Positions 1 to 7,397 are shown, counted from the stretch's first letter. The stretch: 13,094 nt of DNA from an uncultured Fibrobacter sp. (GCF_937877005.1 NZ_CALEFV010000339.1:1-13094); one strand, 5' to 3'. The notes: generated by a model from the sequence alone, not told the origin. Numbers and translations are program-made.

Positions 1-237
1 TACATCACCCACATCCTGTATGCTCTGATCGTATACGGCGGCCTGGTAAAGTTCGTCGGCAAGGTTCCGGTGAAGGAATCTGCTTCTGCGGCAGAAACCG
101 CGCAGACAGCTGCAGCGACTGCTGCTAATGCCGCCGCTGTTGTGCAGGGTGGTGTAAGCGAAGCCAAAATGGATGAACTTATTCAGGCCATCGACCGCCT
201 GACCGAAGCAGTCAAGGCTTTGGCCCCGGCCAAGTAA
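1..237 (+). CDS. C-terminal part of an unknown small protein, probably membrane-anchored (5' truncated)
   Basis: An open frame runs from the first base to a TAA at 235-237 and encodes the last 78 residues of a protein whose start lies outside the window. It opens with a hydrophobic stretch (about residues 1-18, ITHILYALIVYGGLVKF) that looks like the end of a membrane helix. An Ala/Thr-rich linker follows (about residues 28-50). The end is a charged amphipathic helix (MDELIQAIDRLTEAVKAL) that could form a short coiled coil and oligomerise. The codon choice resembles the neighbouring housekeeping genes, which supports a real gene. I do not recognise the family. A small channel-like or anchoring protein would fit the layout, but nothing visible proves it. 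Confidence 0.7.
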   Translation, partial: YITHILYALIVYGGLVKFVGKVPVKESASAAETAQTAAATAANAAAVVQGGVSEAKMDELIQAIDRLTEAVKALAPAK

Positions 238-241
238 TTGA

Positions 242-313
242 AAATTTAGCGCTGGGCGCTTCTCAAGCAGAAAGCCATAATCGCAAAAGTACCGGCTGAC
301 AATCGTGCTGGCC
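242..313 (-). pseudogene. Degraded remnant of the 3' end of a TrmH-family methyltransferase gene
   Basis: Aligned by eye, this stretch matches 3878-3948, the 3' end of the intact methyltransferase gene. There is one mismatch in the first 39 bases (C257 against G3893), then about seven more, and one extra base near 297. On the minus strand it still reads A-G-T-F-A-I-M-A-F-C-L-R-S-A-Q-R followed by TAA at 248-246, against A-G-A-F-A-I-M-A-F-C-L-R-S-P-Q-R in the intact gene. Upstream of the frameshift the codons read A-S-T-I-V, where the intact motif 3 has A-S-M-N-V. Nothing resembling the remaining 80% of the gene is visible. Some differences are silent (TTT/TTC, GCG/GCC), which suggests an old paralogue that diverged while functional and was later mostly deleted. 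Confidence 0.75.
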
Positions 314-366
314 TATTTCTCAGCTTCCGTGAATGCGGGAGCCATGAAGGCTTGTTCGCTTCTTGA

Positions 367-681
367 TTATGTTTTATCCTTGTGGTATTTCCTAAGGAGT
401 TCGATGTCGCGGAGCTTTTGACCGAGTTCGTCATCGGCGGCTACTTTGAGCAAGTCTGAGTCCATGCCGTTGATGGCGTGAAGGACTGCGGCGTATATCC
501 CGATGGCGACTGCCGCAGAACCTTTTTCCACAGCCCAAACCGAGGCTCGGCTGACTGCCGCACGTTCGGCGACCAATGCGACCGATATTTTACGGCGCAT
601 ACGGGCGAGACGGATTTGTTCACCCATCTGTTCGAGTATCTTGCTCGTCTTCGGCATTAAAACGACTGCTTTCTTTCCCAT
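367..681 (-). CDS. HipB-like XRE-family helix-turn-helix antitoxin/regulator, without an adjacent hipA
   Basis: The 104-residue protein has an XRE/Cro-type helix-turn-helix at about residues 18-75. The first helix is EQMGEQIRLARMRRKIS, and the core VALVAERAAVSRASVWAVEKG is characteristic of HipB-type antitoxins. In hipBA modules HipB binds DNA, represses its own operon and neutralises the HipA kinase. The gene is transcribed divergently from the lipoprotein gene at 898. Two starts are possible. ATG at 681 lies only about 4 nt downstream of the predicted transcription start, so translation would be essentially leaderless. ATG at 657 begins MPKTSKILEQ, a common start in this family as I know it, with a purine-rich GGGAAAG about 15 nt upstream. 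No HipA follows: the 130 bp downstream carry only a methyltransferase gene remnant. It may be an orphan antitoxin or a stand-alone regulator. Confidence 0.8.
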   Translation of the reverse strand: MGKKAVVLMPKTSKILEQMGEQIRLARMRRKISVALVAERAAVSRASVWAVEKGSAAVAIGIYAAVLHAINGMDSDLLKVAADDELGQKLRDIELLRKYHKDKT

Positions 682-897
682 GATGTTTGTAAATATATAT
701 ACTTTTTAGGAAAATGTCAATAAATATAGACGAAAATGTATGACGATTAAATGCGAGTATGTCAAAAAGTAAAAAAGTCCCCAAAAAAAGCGGAGTTTTT
801 TCAGGTCGCGAATGCGCAGGAACAACCTTTTTCACGAAAAAGATGTATTTTTAGAGAAGTCCTATTGTAAAAAGAATCCCCAAGAAGGAGCGCTTTT
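682..897. other. Divergent intergenic region between the HipB-like gene and the large lipoprotein gene
   Basis: This 216-bp AT-rich stretch holds the minus-strand promoter at 685-720 and, at 885-890, the ribosome-binding site of the lipoprotein gene. I find no convincing plus-strand promoter. An imperfect hairpin at about 770-800 (AAAAAAGTCC paired with GGAGTTTTTT, one mismatch) may be a weak terminator or attenuator in the lipoprotein leader. Confidence 0.4.
685..720 (-). promoter_or_regulatory. Near-consensus sigma70-type promoter for the HipB-like gene
   Basis: On the minus strand there is a perfect -35 box TTGACA (720-715), a 17-nt spacer, and a -10 box TATATT (697-692). Transcription should start near 685, almost on top of the ATG at 681. 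This is the best promoter match in the window, which fits an autorepressed regulator gene. I see no clear palindromic operator over it. Confidence 0.65.
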
Positions 898-3738
898 ATG
901 AAAAATAAAGCCCATTCCCCCTTAGCTTACGTTTTTTTATCGGCATTTGTTACTCTGTCGTTTGTGCTTACGGCATGCGGAGAATCGACGGAGACGATAG
1001 TCGAAAAAGAATATGTTCGCGAGGGCCTTGAATCGGTCGACAAAGTTTCGGAGCTTCCAGAGTGCACTTCGGAAAATGACGGTGAAATGGTGTGGGTAAA
1101 AAAAGAGCACGAAATACGGGTATGTGCAGATGGCAAGTGGTTCGGCTCGGTGGGAAAGGACTCGATTGTAAACAGATCGGACACCGTCTACATTGCAGGG
1201 GATACCATCTATGTGATGTCTGATACCGTCTACGTTGTGGGCGACACCATTTATGTACACGACAAGGGTGATACTGTTTATTTGGCGAGTTCCGGTTGCG
1301 AGACTAAACCTCTTCCTGACGGACTTGGTCTCAAGGTGCTTTGCGGGGGAGATTCTGTGGGCGTTGTTTTTCATGGTCAAAAAGGTGAAGCTGGTGAGGG
1401 GTGTTCCCTGGAAACGCTGCCCTCGCAGATAAAGATTGCCTGCGGTGCTTCTGCGGTTTTACTCAACCTTGATTCGACGGGATCTGTCAGTGGTGCCGAA
1501 ACGGTTACGCTTGACTCCGAGAAGATTGCCATTTCATTGGATGGCGTTACGGGTGTAGTTCAGAAAGGACCGTTCCTTTTGGATTCCAAGGTGTTCTTTT
1601 ATGAATTGGAAAGTGGTCGCACGCTTGCCCAGACGGATAAAGTTTTTAATGGGAAAGTTCTAAACGATAACGGTGAATTTGAAATGTCTACACAAAAATT
1701 GGTGAGCCAGTATGTAAAGTTGTTGGCTACGGGCTATTATCGTAAAGAGATCACGGGGTACACTTCAGATGCCCCCATTACGCTATCTGGAATAGCCGAC
1801 ATGAATTTGCGCAACATGGTGAACATTAACCTTCTCACTCATTTGGAATATGAACGAGTAATCTATTTGGTGACCCAGAAAAAAATGAAATTCAAAGCCG
1901 CCAAGAAACAGGCGCAATCAGAAATTCTGGATATTTTCCATATTGATGCAAGGGATTTTAGCTTGTCGGAAGATTTGGACATTGCCGGCCCTCACAATGA
2001 TGATGGCGCTCTTCTTGCAATTTCCATATTACTACAAGGAACTCGTAACGCTGCAAATGTAACGGAACTGCTTGCTGAAATTTCGTCTGCTGTAAAGGAA
2101 ACCGGAAGATGGGATGCCGCAGCTACGAAAATTGCTATTGCCGACTGGGCCGCTGCTTTAGATTCATCGGGAGGGCTCAGTAGAATCCGTGAAAACATTG
2201 AGTCCTGGAAACTTTCCGCAAGGGCTGCGAAATTTGAACCGTTCCTGAGAAATTATTGGTATCAGGAATTGGGCCTTGGCGTATGTGGAAGTCTTGCGGA
2301 AGGCTTATCTTCGATGGGCGATATCCCCGTGGCAAAGAATGGCGAGGTGCGTTATGTGACAAATGAAATGAGTTCTCATTATGCGAAAAGTCTCACCGAT
2401 ACAACCAAAACTAAGACCCGCTATATTTGCGTTGCTGATGATAATGGTGGCACTTGGAAGATTGCGAGCAATATGGCGAAGGATACTGCTACATGGGGAC
2501 ATGAATATACTGAAGGTGATGTCAAAAATGGCAATTTGAATACGGATTTTGTATATGTGTATGATGGTCATAACTGGCGCCGTGGAACGACGCTAGATAG
2601 TCTGTTGCATAAGAATGGTGGGCTTGCCTGTGCACAGAAAAAGAATACGCAGTCGGGAAAAATCGCTGTATTGCACGATACGAGTTCGGTGAAGGTTAAT
2701 GATGTTTATTATGTATGTTCAAAGAAAACGGCCACGTTGTCCGATACAGCTTATCGTTGGACCAAGGCTCCTGCCATCTATAACGATACGTATGAAGCTC
2801 GAAAAAATTGCAACGCACAAACGGATGGTGCTTTGATGAATGGGCGTATAGATGAAACCAACATTTATGTATGTGATTTCGTGGATTCCGATAAAGATAG
2901 TTCCTCCGGTTGGGAGCGTGCGTCCGCTTTGGAACAGCAGATTGGCGGATGTCGAGAACGTCTGCAGAATTCTATTGTGAGAGTGGATGCTATAACATAT
3001 GGATGTCTTAATAACGTATGGACCGATATTACCGAATGGGACTGGAAATACGCTCTTGACCTAAGAATGAACCATGACTTGGTTTATGGCTCCATGACGG
3101 ACGGGAGAGACCAGAAAACTTACAAAACCATAAAAATTGGCAATCAAGTTTGGATGGCGCAGAATCTAAACTACGCTGATACATTAAGTGAGCCTAGCTT
3201 GAAAAAAATGTCCTGGTGCCATCAAAACAATGGTGCGTACTGCGAAATCGGGGGACGGTACTACTCGTGGGCTGCGGCTATCGACTCCATACGAATTTTC
3301 AATGAAACAGGAAAAAAGTGCGGCTACAAGGCTAGTTCCTGTGAATTGCCCCAAAAAGTGCGCGGGGTATGTCCCGAAAATTGGCATCTTCCGTCTATGG
3401 CAGAATGGGATACCTTATTCTCGGCCACGGGTGACATGAATACGGCTGGTAGGATGTTGAAGTCCAAGTCAGGTTGGGGTAAGTATAATGGTGAATCTCG
3501 TAATGGTACGGATGACTTTGGCTTTTCGATAATTCCCATGGGGTACTGGAATCAGACATCTTCCTCTGTTGGTTCTACGGCATATTTCTGGAGTGCCGAT
3601 GATGAGAGTTATTCGGATGATGTTGGTTTTACACTTGGTGCATCTTTCGATTACTCCGAAAAAGCGGGCAAGTCAAGCATGGCAAAAAGGGTTGGCCTTT
3701 CTGTGCGGTGTATTAAAGATTCTGGCGTGTCCGAGTAG
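898..3738 (+). CDS. Large FISUMP-domain lipoprotein with DTVY heptad repeats and Cys/Tyr/Trp repeats
   Basis: This 946-aa lipoprotein has a signal peptide and lipobox LTAC (Cys27), so it should be lipidated and exported to the envelope. ATG 898 is set by AAGGAG seven bases upstream. In order: a Cys/Trp motif near residue 76; five DT[VI]Y heptads at 95-131; a short collagen-like KGEAGEG; a module at about 217-380 (VVQKGPF ... VNINLLTH.EY) shared with the lipoprotein at 4756-6519; about five repeats of 44-52 residues with aromatic/Cys motifs at 509, 553, 605, 657 and 701; and a C-terminal FISUMP domain at about 730-940 (KTIKIGNQVWMAQNLNY, CPENWHLPS.AEWD, GLSVRCIKD). FISUMP (TIGR02145) is a family first defined as a large Fibrobacter succinogenes paralogue group. 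Its biochemical role is unknown to me; surface attachment or fibre contact is only a guess. The gene appears to be monocistronic. Confidence 0.93.
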   Translation: MKNKAHSPLAYVFLSAFVTLSFVLTACGESTETIVEKEYVREGLESVDKVSELPECTSENDGEMVWVKKEHEIRVCADGKWFGSVGKDSIVNRSDTVYIAGDTIYVMSDTVYVVGDTIYVHDKGDTVYLASSGCETKPLPDGLGLKVLCGGDSVGVVFHGQKGEAGEGCSLETLPSQIKIACGASAVLLNLDSTGSVSGAETVTLDSEKIAISLDGVTGVVQKGPFLLDSKVFFYELESGRTLAQTDKVFNGKVLNDNGEFEMSTQKLVSQYVKLLATGYYRKEITGYTSDAPITLSGIADMNLRNMVNINLLTHLEYERVIYLVTQKKMKFKAAKKQAQSEILDIFHIDARDFSLSEDLDIAGPHNDDGALLAISILLQGTRNAANVTELLAEISSAVKETGRWDAAATKIAIADWAAALDSSGGLSRIRENIESWKLSARAAKFEPFLRNYWYQELGLGVCGSLAEGLSSMGDIPVAKNGEVRYVTNEMSSHYAKSLTDTTKTKTRYICVADDNGGTWKIASNMAKDTATWGHEYTEGDVKNGNLNTDFVYVYDGHNWRRGTTLDSLLHKNGGLACAQKKNTQSGKIAVLHDTSSVKVNDVYYVCSKKTATLSDTAYRWTKAPAIYNDTYEARKNCNAQTDGALMNGRIDETNIYVCDFVDSDKDSSSGWERASALEQQIGGCRERLQNSIVRVDAITYGCLNNVWTDITEWDWKYALDLRMNHDLVYGSMTDGRDQKTYKTIKIGNQVWMAQNLNYADTLSEPSLKKMSWCHQNNGAYCEIGGRYYSWAAAIDSIRIFNETGKKCGYKASSCELPQKVRGVCPENWHLPSMAEWDTLFSATGDMNTAGRMLKSKSGWGKYNGESRNGTDDFGFSIIPMGYWNQTSSSVGSTAYFWSADDESYSDDVGFTLGASFDYSEKAGKSSMAKRVGLSVRCIKDSGVSE

Positions 3739-3790
3739 AAATCTGCCCCCGTCAAAAAAACATTTATTCCCATACAGTGAGGTGTTTTTT

Positions 3791-3877
3791 ATGGGGCTTA
3801 TGAATTTTTTTTTCGGTGTTGTCGCGGGTTTGTTCCTGGCTGAAAATGCTGCCCCTGGCATGTATCTTTTCCGCTAG
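3791..3877 (+). CDS. Possible 28-residue single-pass membrane peptide
   Basis: A short frame from ATG 3791 to TAG 3875-3877 follows the large lipoprotein gene. It is preceded by TGAGGTG (3778-3784), a strong ribosome-binding site six bases from the ATG. The peptide starts MGLMNFFFGVVAGLFLA, which would make one short membrane helix, and ends after about ten more residues (ENAAPGMYLFR). Its stop lies five bases before the end of the convergent methyltransferase gene. The strong binding site and hydrophobic profile argue for a real small protein. The length and the lack of a recognised family argue for caution: it could also be a truncated relic. Confidence 0.4.
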   Translation: MGLMNFFFGVVAGLFLAENAAPGMYLFR

Positions 3878-3881
3878 AAAT

Positions 3882-4634
3882 TTAGCGCTGGGGGCTTCTC
3901 AAGCAGAAAGCCATAATGGCGAACGCACCGGCGACATTCATGCTCGCCTTGCGGCCAGCCATCGGAATAGTCACTTTCATTGTCGCCTCCGCCATCAGTT
4001 CGGGGGCGATTCCCAATTCTTCGTTGCCGAGGATGATGAGGCCTTTTTCAGGCCACTTGACTTCATTGATGCTCGGGATGTCTTCGCCGGTTTCGAGCGC
4101 GATAATTTCGTAGCCGTTTTCCTTGTGCCACTTCACGCAGTCGAAGGGGCTATCCCAGCGCTTGATGGGGATCCATTCCTGGCACCCGCGGGCGGCACTC
4201 TTGACCGTCACATGGTCGGGGCCGCAGCTGTAACCGCTCAGGTGGACTCCTTCGAGCCCGAAGCAGTCCGTGCTGCGGATGATGGAACCGACGTTAAAGG
4301 CGCTGCGCAAGTTGTGCACGAGTACGGCAAAGGGAATCGGCTTCTCGTTCGCGACTTCGCGGTCCCCCGGTTCCTGCTCCAGGTAAACGTCCCGTTCGAA
4401 CCCGAGTCCGGCCCTGGTGCGGAACGTCTTGTACAGGTCGATCATCTGGGCTTGATTTTTTCCGGTAAGGTGCTCGCTTTCGGGGAGCTTCATCCATTCG
4501 GCGTAAGTCTCGAATTCGCGTTTGGCGCGGGGCACGTCATCGCCCAGTTGCAAGATGATGACGCGCAGCAGTTCGGCCATGCGTTTGGCCTTGGATGTCT
4601 CTTTGGTGGCGAGAAATTTCTTTTCGGAAAACAT
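3882..4634 (-). CDS. TrmH/SpoU-family (SPOUT) RNA 2'-O-ribose methyltransferase
   Basis: The 250-aa protein carries the three SPOUT signatures. Motif 1 is NLRSAFNVGSIIR (108-120, with the N-x-R that positions catalysis). Motif 2 is IILGNEELGIA (200-210). Motif 3 is IPMAGRKASMNVAG (223-236, part of the knotted SAM-binding site). Such enzymes transfer a methyl group from S-adenosylmethionine to a ribose 2'-OH in tRNA or rRNA; the target base cannot be told from sequence. The N-terminal 100 residues are basic and may hold the substrate-binding part. I start it at ATG 4634 (MFSEKKF). The longer frame from 4712 would translate straight through the terminator at 4662-4692, giving an implausible Arg-rich leader. 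An extended -10 (TGCTACATT) lies just upstream, so it probably has its own promoter. The last ~24 codons recur as a degraded copy at 242-313. Confidence 0.9.
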   Translation of the reverse strand: MFSEKKFLATKETSKAKRMAELLRVIILQLGDDVPRAKREFETYAEWMKLPESEHLTGKNQAQMIDLYKTFRTRAGLGFERDVYLEQEPGDREVANEKPIPFAVLVHNLRSAFNVGSIIRSTDCFGLEGVHLSGYSCGPDHVTVKSAARGCQEWIPIKRWDSPFDCVKWHKENGYEIIALETGEDIPSINEVKWPEKGLIILGNEELGIAPELMAEATMKVTIPMAGRKASMNVAGAFAIMAFCLRSPQR

Positions 4635-4661
4635 AGGTACCCTATAATGTAGCAAATGCGC

Positions 4662-4692
4662 AAAAAAGATCCCGCGGAAGTTCCGCGGGATC
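4662..4692 (-). terminator. Strong Rho-independent terminator of the regulator-lipoprotein operon
   Basis: A perfect 12-bp inverted repeat (4668-4679 and 4681-4692, GATCCCGCGGAA / TTCCGCGGGATC) is separated by one base. On the minus strand it is followed directly by six T (4667-4662). No T-run follows on the plus strand, so it acts in one direction. It lies 64 bp beyond the stop of the lipoprotein gene and just upstream of the methyltransferase start, separating the two transcription units. Confidence 0.88.
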
Positions 4693-4755
4693 CTTCTCCT
4701 AACCATCCTCAAACCCTAAAAAACTCGGGGCCCAAAATGAGGATGTAAACGTGCT

Positions 4756-6519
4756 CTAGTTCTTTACGCAGCGGACATAGGCCTTGGGAGATCTGCTGAC
4801 ACCGAGAATGTAGTTCCTGTCAATCGAGAACTCGATGAAGGTGAAGTCAGTTCTCGTTAGCGGGTAGTCCATGTCGAAGAACTGAATCTTTGGATCTTTC
4901 CACGGGTCGTCATTGTCAAATGCGGGCGCGTTGTACGACAGATTGTCCTCGTCAAGTGTGTAGGCGTGATAATAGGTCTCCAGATACTTGGCATCCATGA
5001 CGGAAAGATTGAAGTCGAACTTGTTGAAGAATACTCCGATCAGATCCTTTCCGAAGGCGGCTTCAATGTCCGATGCCCTCCAGGTTTCGTCAAGTAGGTT
5101 CTGCGGTCCGCCCACATAATCAAGGAGAATTGCCCATTCCTCGCTGGTAGAGACATGCCATCCGTCAGGGCAGATTCCCTGATGGAGCGAATCCAGTAGA
5201 CCGTCCTTGATGGGACCCTTCATATACTTGTCGTCAACTTGCATGACGGTTGTCCAGCTATAGCTTCCGACGAGGCGCTTATTCTTTTCATAACCCTTGG
5301 AATAGGTGATCGTGGAGTCGCTGTATTGGAGGTCTTCGGCCATCCAGACATATTTCTTGCCCTTGTACTTGAAGCTTACGGTCTTGTATTTTTTCCCGTC
5401 GCGTTTGTCCGTCATGGAACCCGTTTCGTGTTCGATTTTTAGGGTAAGCGAATCAAGATGTTCCTTTGTCGTGATTTCCCAATTGAATCCGTTACAAAGG
5501 AGGTAACCCTGTGTTAGGACTTCTCTATCCCAGCTGCCGATGACGATGGGCTTGTTGAATTCCCTGTACTCTCCCCAAAGGTTTTCCTTACAGAATTCGA
5601 CATCCATGTAGTGCAGGAATACGTGCTTGCTGAATTCGTATTGTTTTTTCCATTTTCTCAGCGAATGATCCTTGCGTTCGTCCGGGTCTGCCTTTTCCTT
5701 GTCCCGGATATCCTGCTCAGTTGTAAATTCCATATCGGCATGAACATTGGTGTAGTAATAGGCGTAACCTGCGACATCCTGCATGACGCTATCGCTGAGT
5801 TTTCCATCGTCGGCGAAGTCGTCGGTGAAGGTGTCAAGATACTGCTGCAGTTTGTCGCATCCTTCGAGATCTTCGTCAAGCCAGTCGTTCCATTCGGGCT
5901 GGCCATCGATAAGAGCGCTGATGTTGTACAGGATCAGATCCGCCTCGGAGGTGTTGTAGATGTTCAGGTCTTCGGCAGCGTTGACATCGGCTGTGAAACC
6001 GAAAGCCTCGAAAACTTCCGTGGCGGCCTGTTTCTTGGCTTCGGCAAAGGACTTGCCTTCCTTGACCAGGTTCAGGACCCTCTTGTATTCAAAGTGGGTC
6101 AAAAGGTTGATGTTTACGGTCTCGCGCTTTTCCAGGCTCGAAACGGCGTCCAGGCGGATGGAACATGCGGAGGTTTCGTCAACTTCTTCGCGAGTGTACT
6201 TGCCTTTGGCGGAAAGCAGAATGTACTGACTTTCTAGTTCAAGGCTGTCAAACTTGAAGTCACCCTTGTTGCTGAGCGTCTTGGTGGTCAATTCCTTGCC
6301 GGTGGGGGTGAAACTTCCATCTTCCGAGGTTTCTTTGAGAATCACCTTGGAACCCTTGACAAGGGGACCCTTTTGTGTAACGCCTGCTATCGTTTTGTCT
6401 GAAATTGCGATGATGCCTGCATCGTCCGATGTTCCGCCCGAGACGCTTTTTTCGTCAGAGCAAGAACAGACTACAAGTGCAAAAGACAAACTAGCGTATG
6501 CTAAAAAACTACTTTTCAT
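4756..6519 (-). CDS. FISUMP-domain lipoprotein, second gene of the TIGR02147 regulator operon
   Basis: This 587-aa protein has a short signal peptide and a likely lipobox VCSC (Cys20), followed by a Ser/Asp-rich linker. Residues 46-205 form the module shared with the lipoprotein at 898-3738 (GVTQKGP, ESQYI, VNINLLTHFEYKRV, AKKQA, EDLNIY). A single aromatic/Cys unit (YLLCNGFNWE) lies near 330-345. The C-terminal FISUMP domain runs from about 363 to the end (GSMTDKRDGKKYKTV, YVWMAEDLQYSD, CPDGWHVSTSEEW, AYVRCVKN) and carries an unusual Asp/Tyr-rich insertion before its final strand. It should be membrane-anchored and exposed outside the cytoplasm; the function is unknown. The start at 6519 has GGAGG six bases upstream and overlaps the end of the regulator gene by 11 bp, so translation of the two is probably coupled. 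A strong terminator follows at 4692-4662. Confidence 0.92.
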   Translation of the reverse strand: MKSSFLAYASLSFALVVCSCSDEKSVSGGTSDDAGIIAISDKTIAGVTQKGPLVKGSKVILKETSEDGSFTPTGKELTTKTLSNKGDFKFDSLELESQYILLSAKGKYTREEVDETSACSIRLDAVSSLEKRETVNINLLTHFEYKRVLNLVKEGKSFAEAKKQAATEVFEAFGFTADVNAAEDLNIYNTSEADLILYNISALIDGQPEWNDWLDEDLEGCDKLQQYLDTFTDDFADDGKLSDSVMQDVAGYAYYYTNVHADMEFTTEQDIRDKEKADPDERKDHSLRKWKKQYEFSKHVFLHYMDVEFCKENLWGEYREFNKPIVIGSWDREVLTQGYLLCNGFNWEITTKEHLDSLTLKIEHETGSMTDKRDGKKYKTVSFKYKGKKYVWMAEDLQYSDSTITYSKGYEKNKRLVGSYSWTTVMQVDDKYMKGPIKDGLLDSLHQGICPDGWHVSTSEEWAILLDYVGGPQNLLDETWRASDIEAAFGKDLIGVFFNKFDFNLSVMDAKYLETYYHAYTLDEDNLSYNAPAFDNDDPWKDPKIQFFDMDYPLTRTDFTFIEFSIDRNYILGVSRSPKAYVRCVKN

Positions 6520-7366
6520 TCTTATCCTCCCAAATAGAATCGTTATTACTTTTTAAAGGTTCACTTAATGGAAATAATTGCAGGTTCAAACGGTATACCT
6601 GCTCCGTTTCTTCGTCTTCCGTAGCGATGGCTATGATGCGGCGACGACAATCCGCAAGCTCTTTCTTGATTCGTTCGTAAGCACGGTGCGTAAGTCCCAT
6701 GGTGATGCCGGACATGTCGCGCTCCGAAAGCGGTAGGCTTAGTGCCTTGATTGCAAATTCGCCCATCTGACGCTGCATATCGCGGGCGGCTACGGGAACC
6801 GCATCCACCGAACCCATCGAAATGGACTTGTCCGTTTGGTGGTAGTTACCGTTCTTGTCCTTTTTCAGAAGCTTGGCTCGCACCAGAAAGTCGAGCGTTT
6901 CCGAAACTTCCGCAGCAGAAATCTTCTGCTTGCAGGCGTGTGCCATTTCAAGCGGCTTTGCTCCGGGCATGTGCGGGGCGAGCTCGCGAATGAACGCGTT
7001 CTTCCATGACTTGAAATAGTTGAACTCTTCGTTGCCGAGGATCCGGATTTTATGGGCCATGGCAAGGGCACACCTTTCTTCGAATGCGGCCTTTTTCGCT
7101 TCGTCGCTTTTGGCGTGAGCGTACGAAACCATCAGAACAAAGTAGGTGTATTCAAAACCGACAAGTCCCATCGCGTTCGCGACCGACCCTGCCGCACCGA
7201 TGCTCAGGTTCTTTTTCCCTTCGCAAACGTACTTTAGGTAGACTGCAGACGAAAAGCCTGCATCACGTGCAAATTCGCGCCATGTAAAGGCCGAACTGCG
7301 CTTGCGTTCATCGTAGTAGTCCCGGATGAACTTGCGGTAATCTGTGTACTCAATGATTTCCTTCAC
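6509..7366 (-). CDS. TIGR02147/DUF4423-family putative transcriptional regulator
   Basis: I place the start at GTG 7366, giving 285 aa beginning M-K-E-I-I-E-Y-T-D-Y-R-K-F. This matches the usual start of the family (short lead, then EYTDYRKF.RDYY). The upstream part of the open frame is AT-rich control DNA encoding a low-complexity leader and is unlikely to be translated. Residues 27-55 (TWREFARDAGFSSAVYLKYVCEGKKNLS region) look like a helix-turn-helix. A long helical DUF4423-type domain follows, with ISAAEVSETLDFLVRAKLLKKDKNG near the middle, which resembles a winged-helix segment. The family was described as a Fibrobacter succinogenes paralogue group and its regulatory role is inferred. The gene overlaps the lipoprotein gene by 11 bp, so that lipoprotein is its natural partner. 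No good ribosome-binding site precedes the GTG. Confidence 0.88.
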   Translation of the reverse strand: MKEIIEYTDYRKFIRDYYDERKRSSAFTWREFARDAGFSSAVYLKYVCEGKKNLSIGAAGSVANAMGLVGFEYTYFVLMVSYAHAKSDEAKKAAFEERCALAMAHKIRILGNEEFNYFKSWKNAFIRELAPHMPGAKPLEMAHACKQKISAAEVSETLDFLVRAKLLKKDKNGNYHQTDKSISMGSVDAVPVAARDMQRQMGEFAIKALSLPLSERDMSGITMGLTHRAYERIKKELADCRRRIIAIATEDEETEQVYRLNLQLFPLSEPLKSNNDSIWEDKNEK

Positions 7367-7397
7367 GACTACAAATTTAGACAATTTTTCTTGTTTT

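Noticed and set aside
246..434. Minus-strand frame of 62 codons as a real gene
   Set aside because: Its C-terminal part is a frameshifted remnant of the methyltransferase and its N-terminal part overlaps the HipB-like gene in another frame.
3755..3790. AAAAAACA / TGTTTTTT inverted repeat as a terminator of the large lipoprotein gene
   Set aside because: The stem is nearly all A-T with a 20-base loop and no GC core, so it would be weak. It also overlaps the ribosome-binding site of the small frame at 3791.
3816..4652. Plus-strand open frame of 278 codons over the methyltransferase gene
   Set aside because: The minus strand has all three SPOUT motifs here. The plus frame lacks a ribosome-binding site and any recognisable domain.
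4635..4712. N-terminal extension of the methyltransferase to ATG 4712
   Set aside because: It would translate across the perfect 12-bp terminator hairpin of the upstream operon and add an Arg-rich leader unlike the family.
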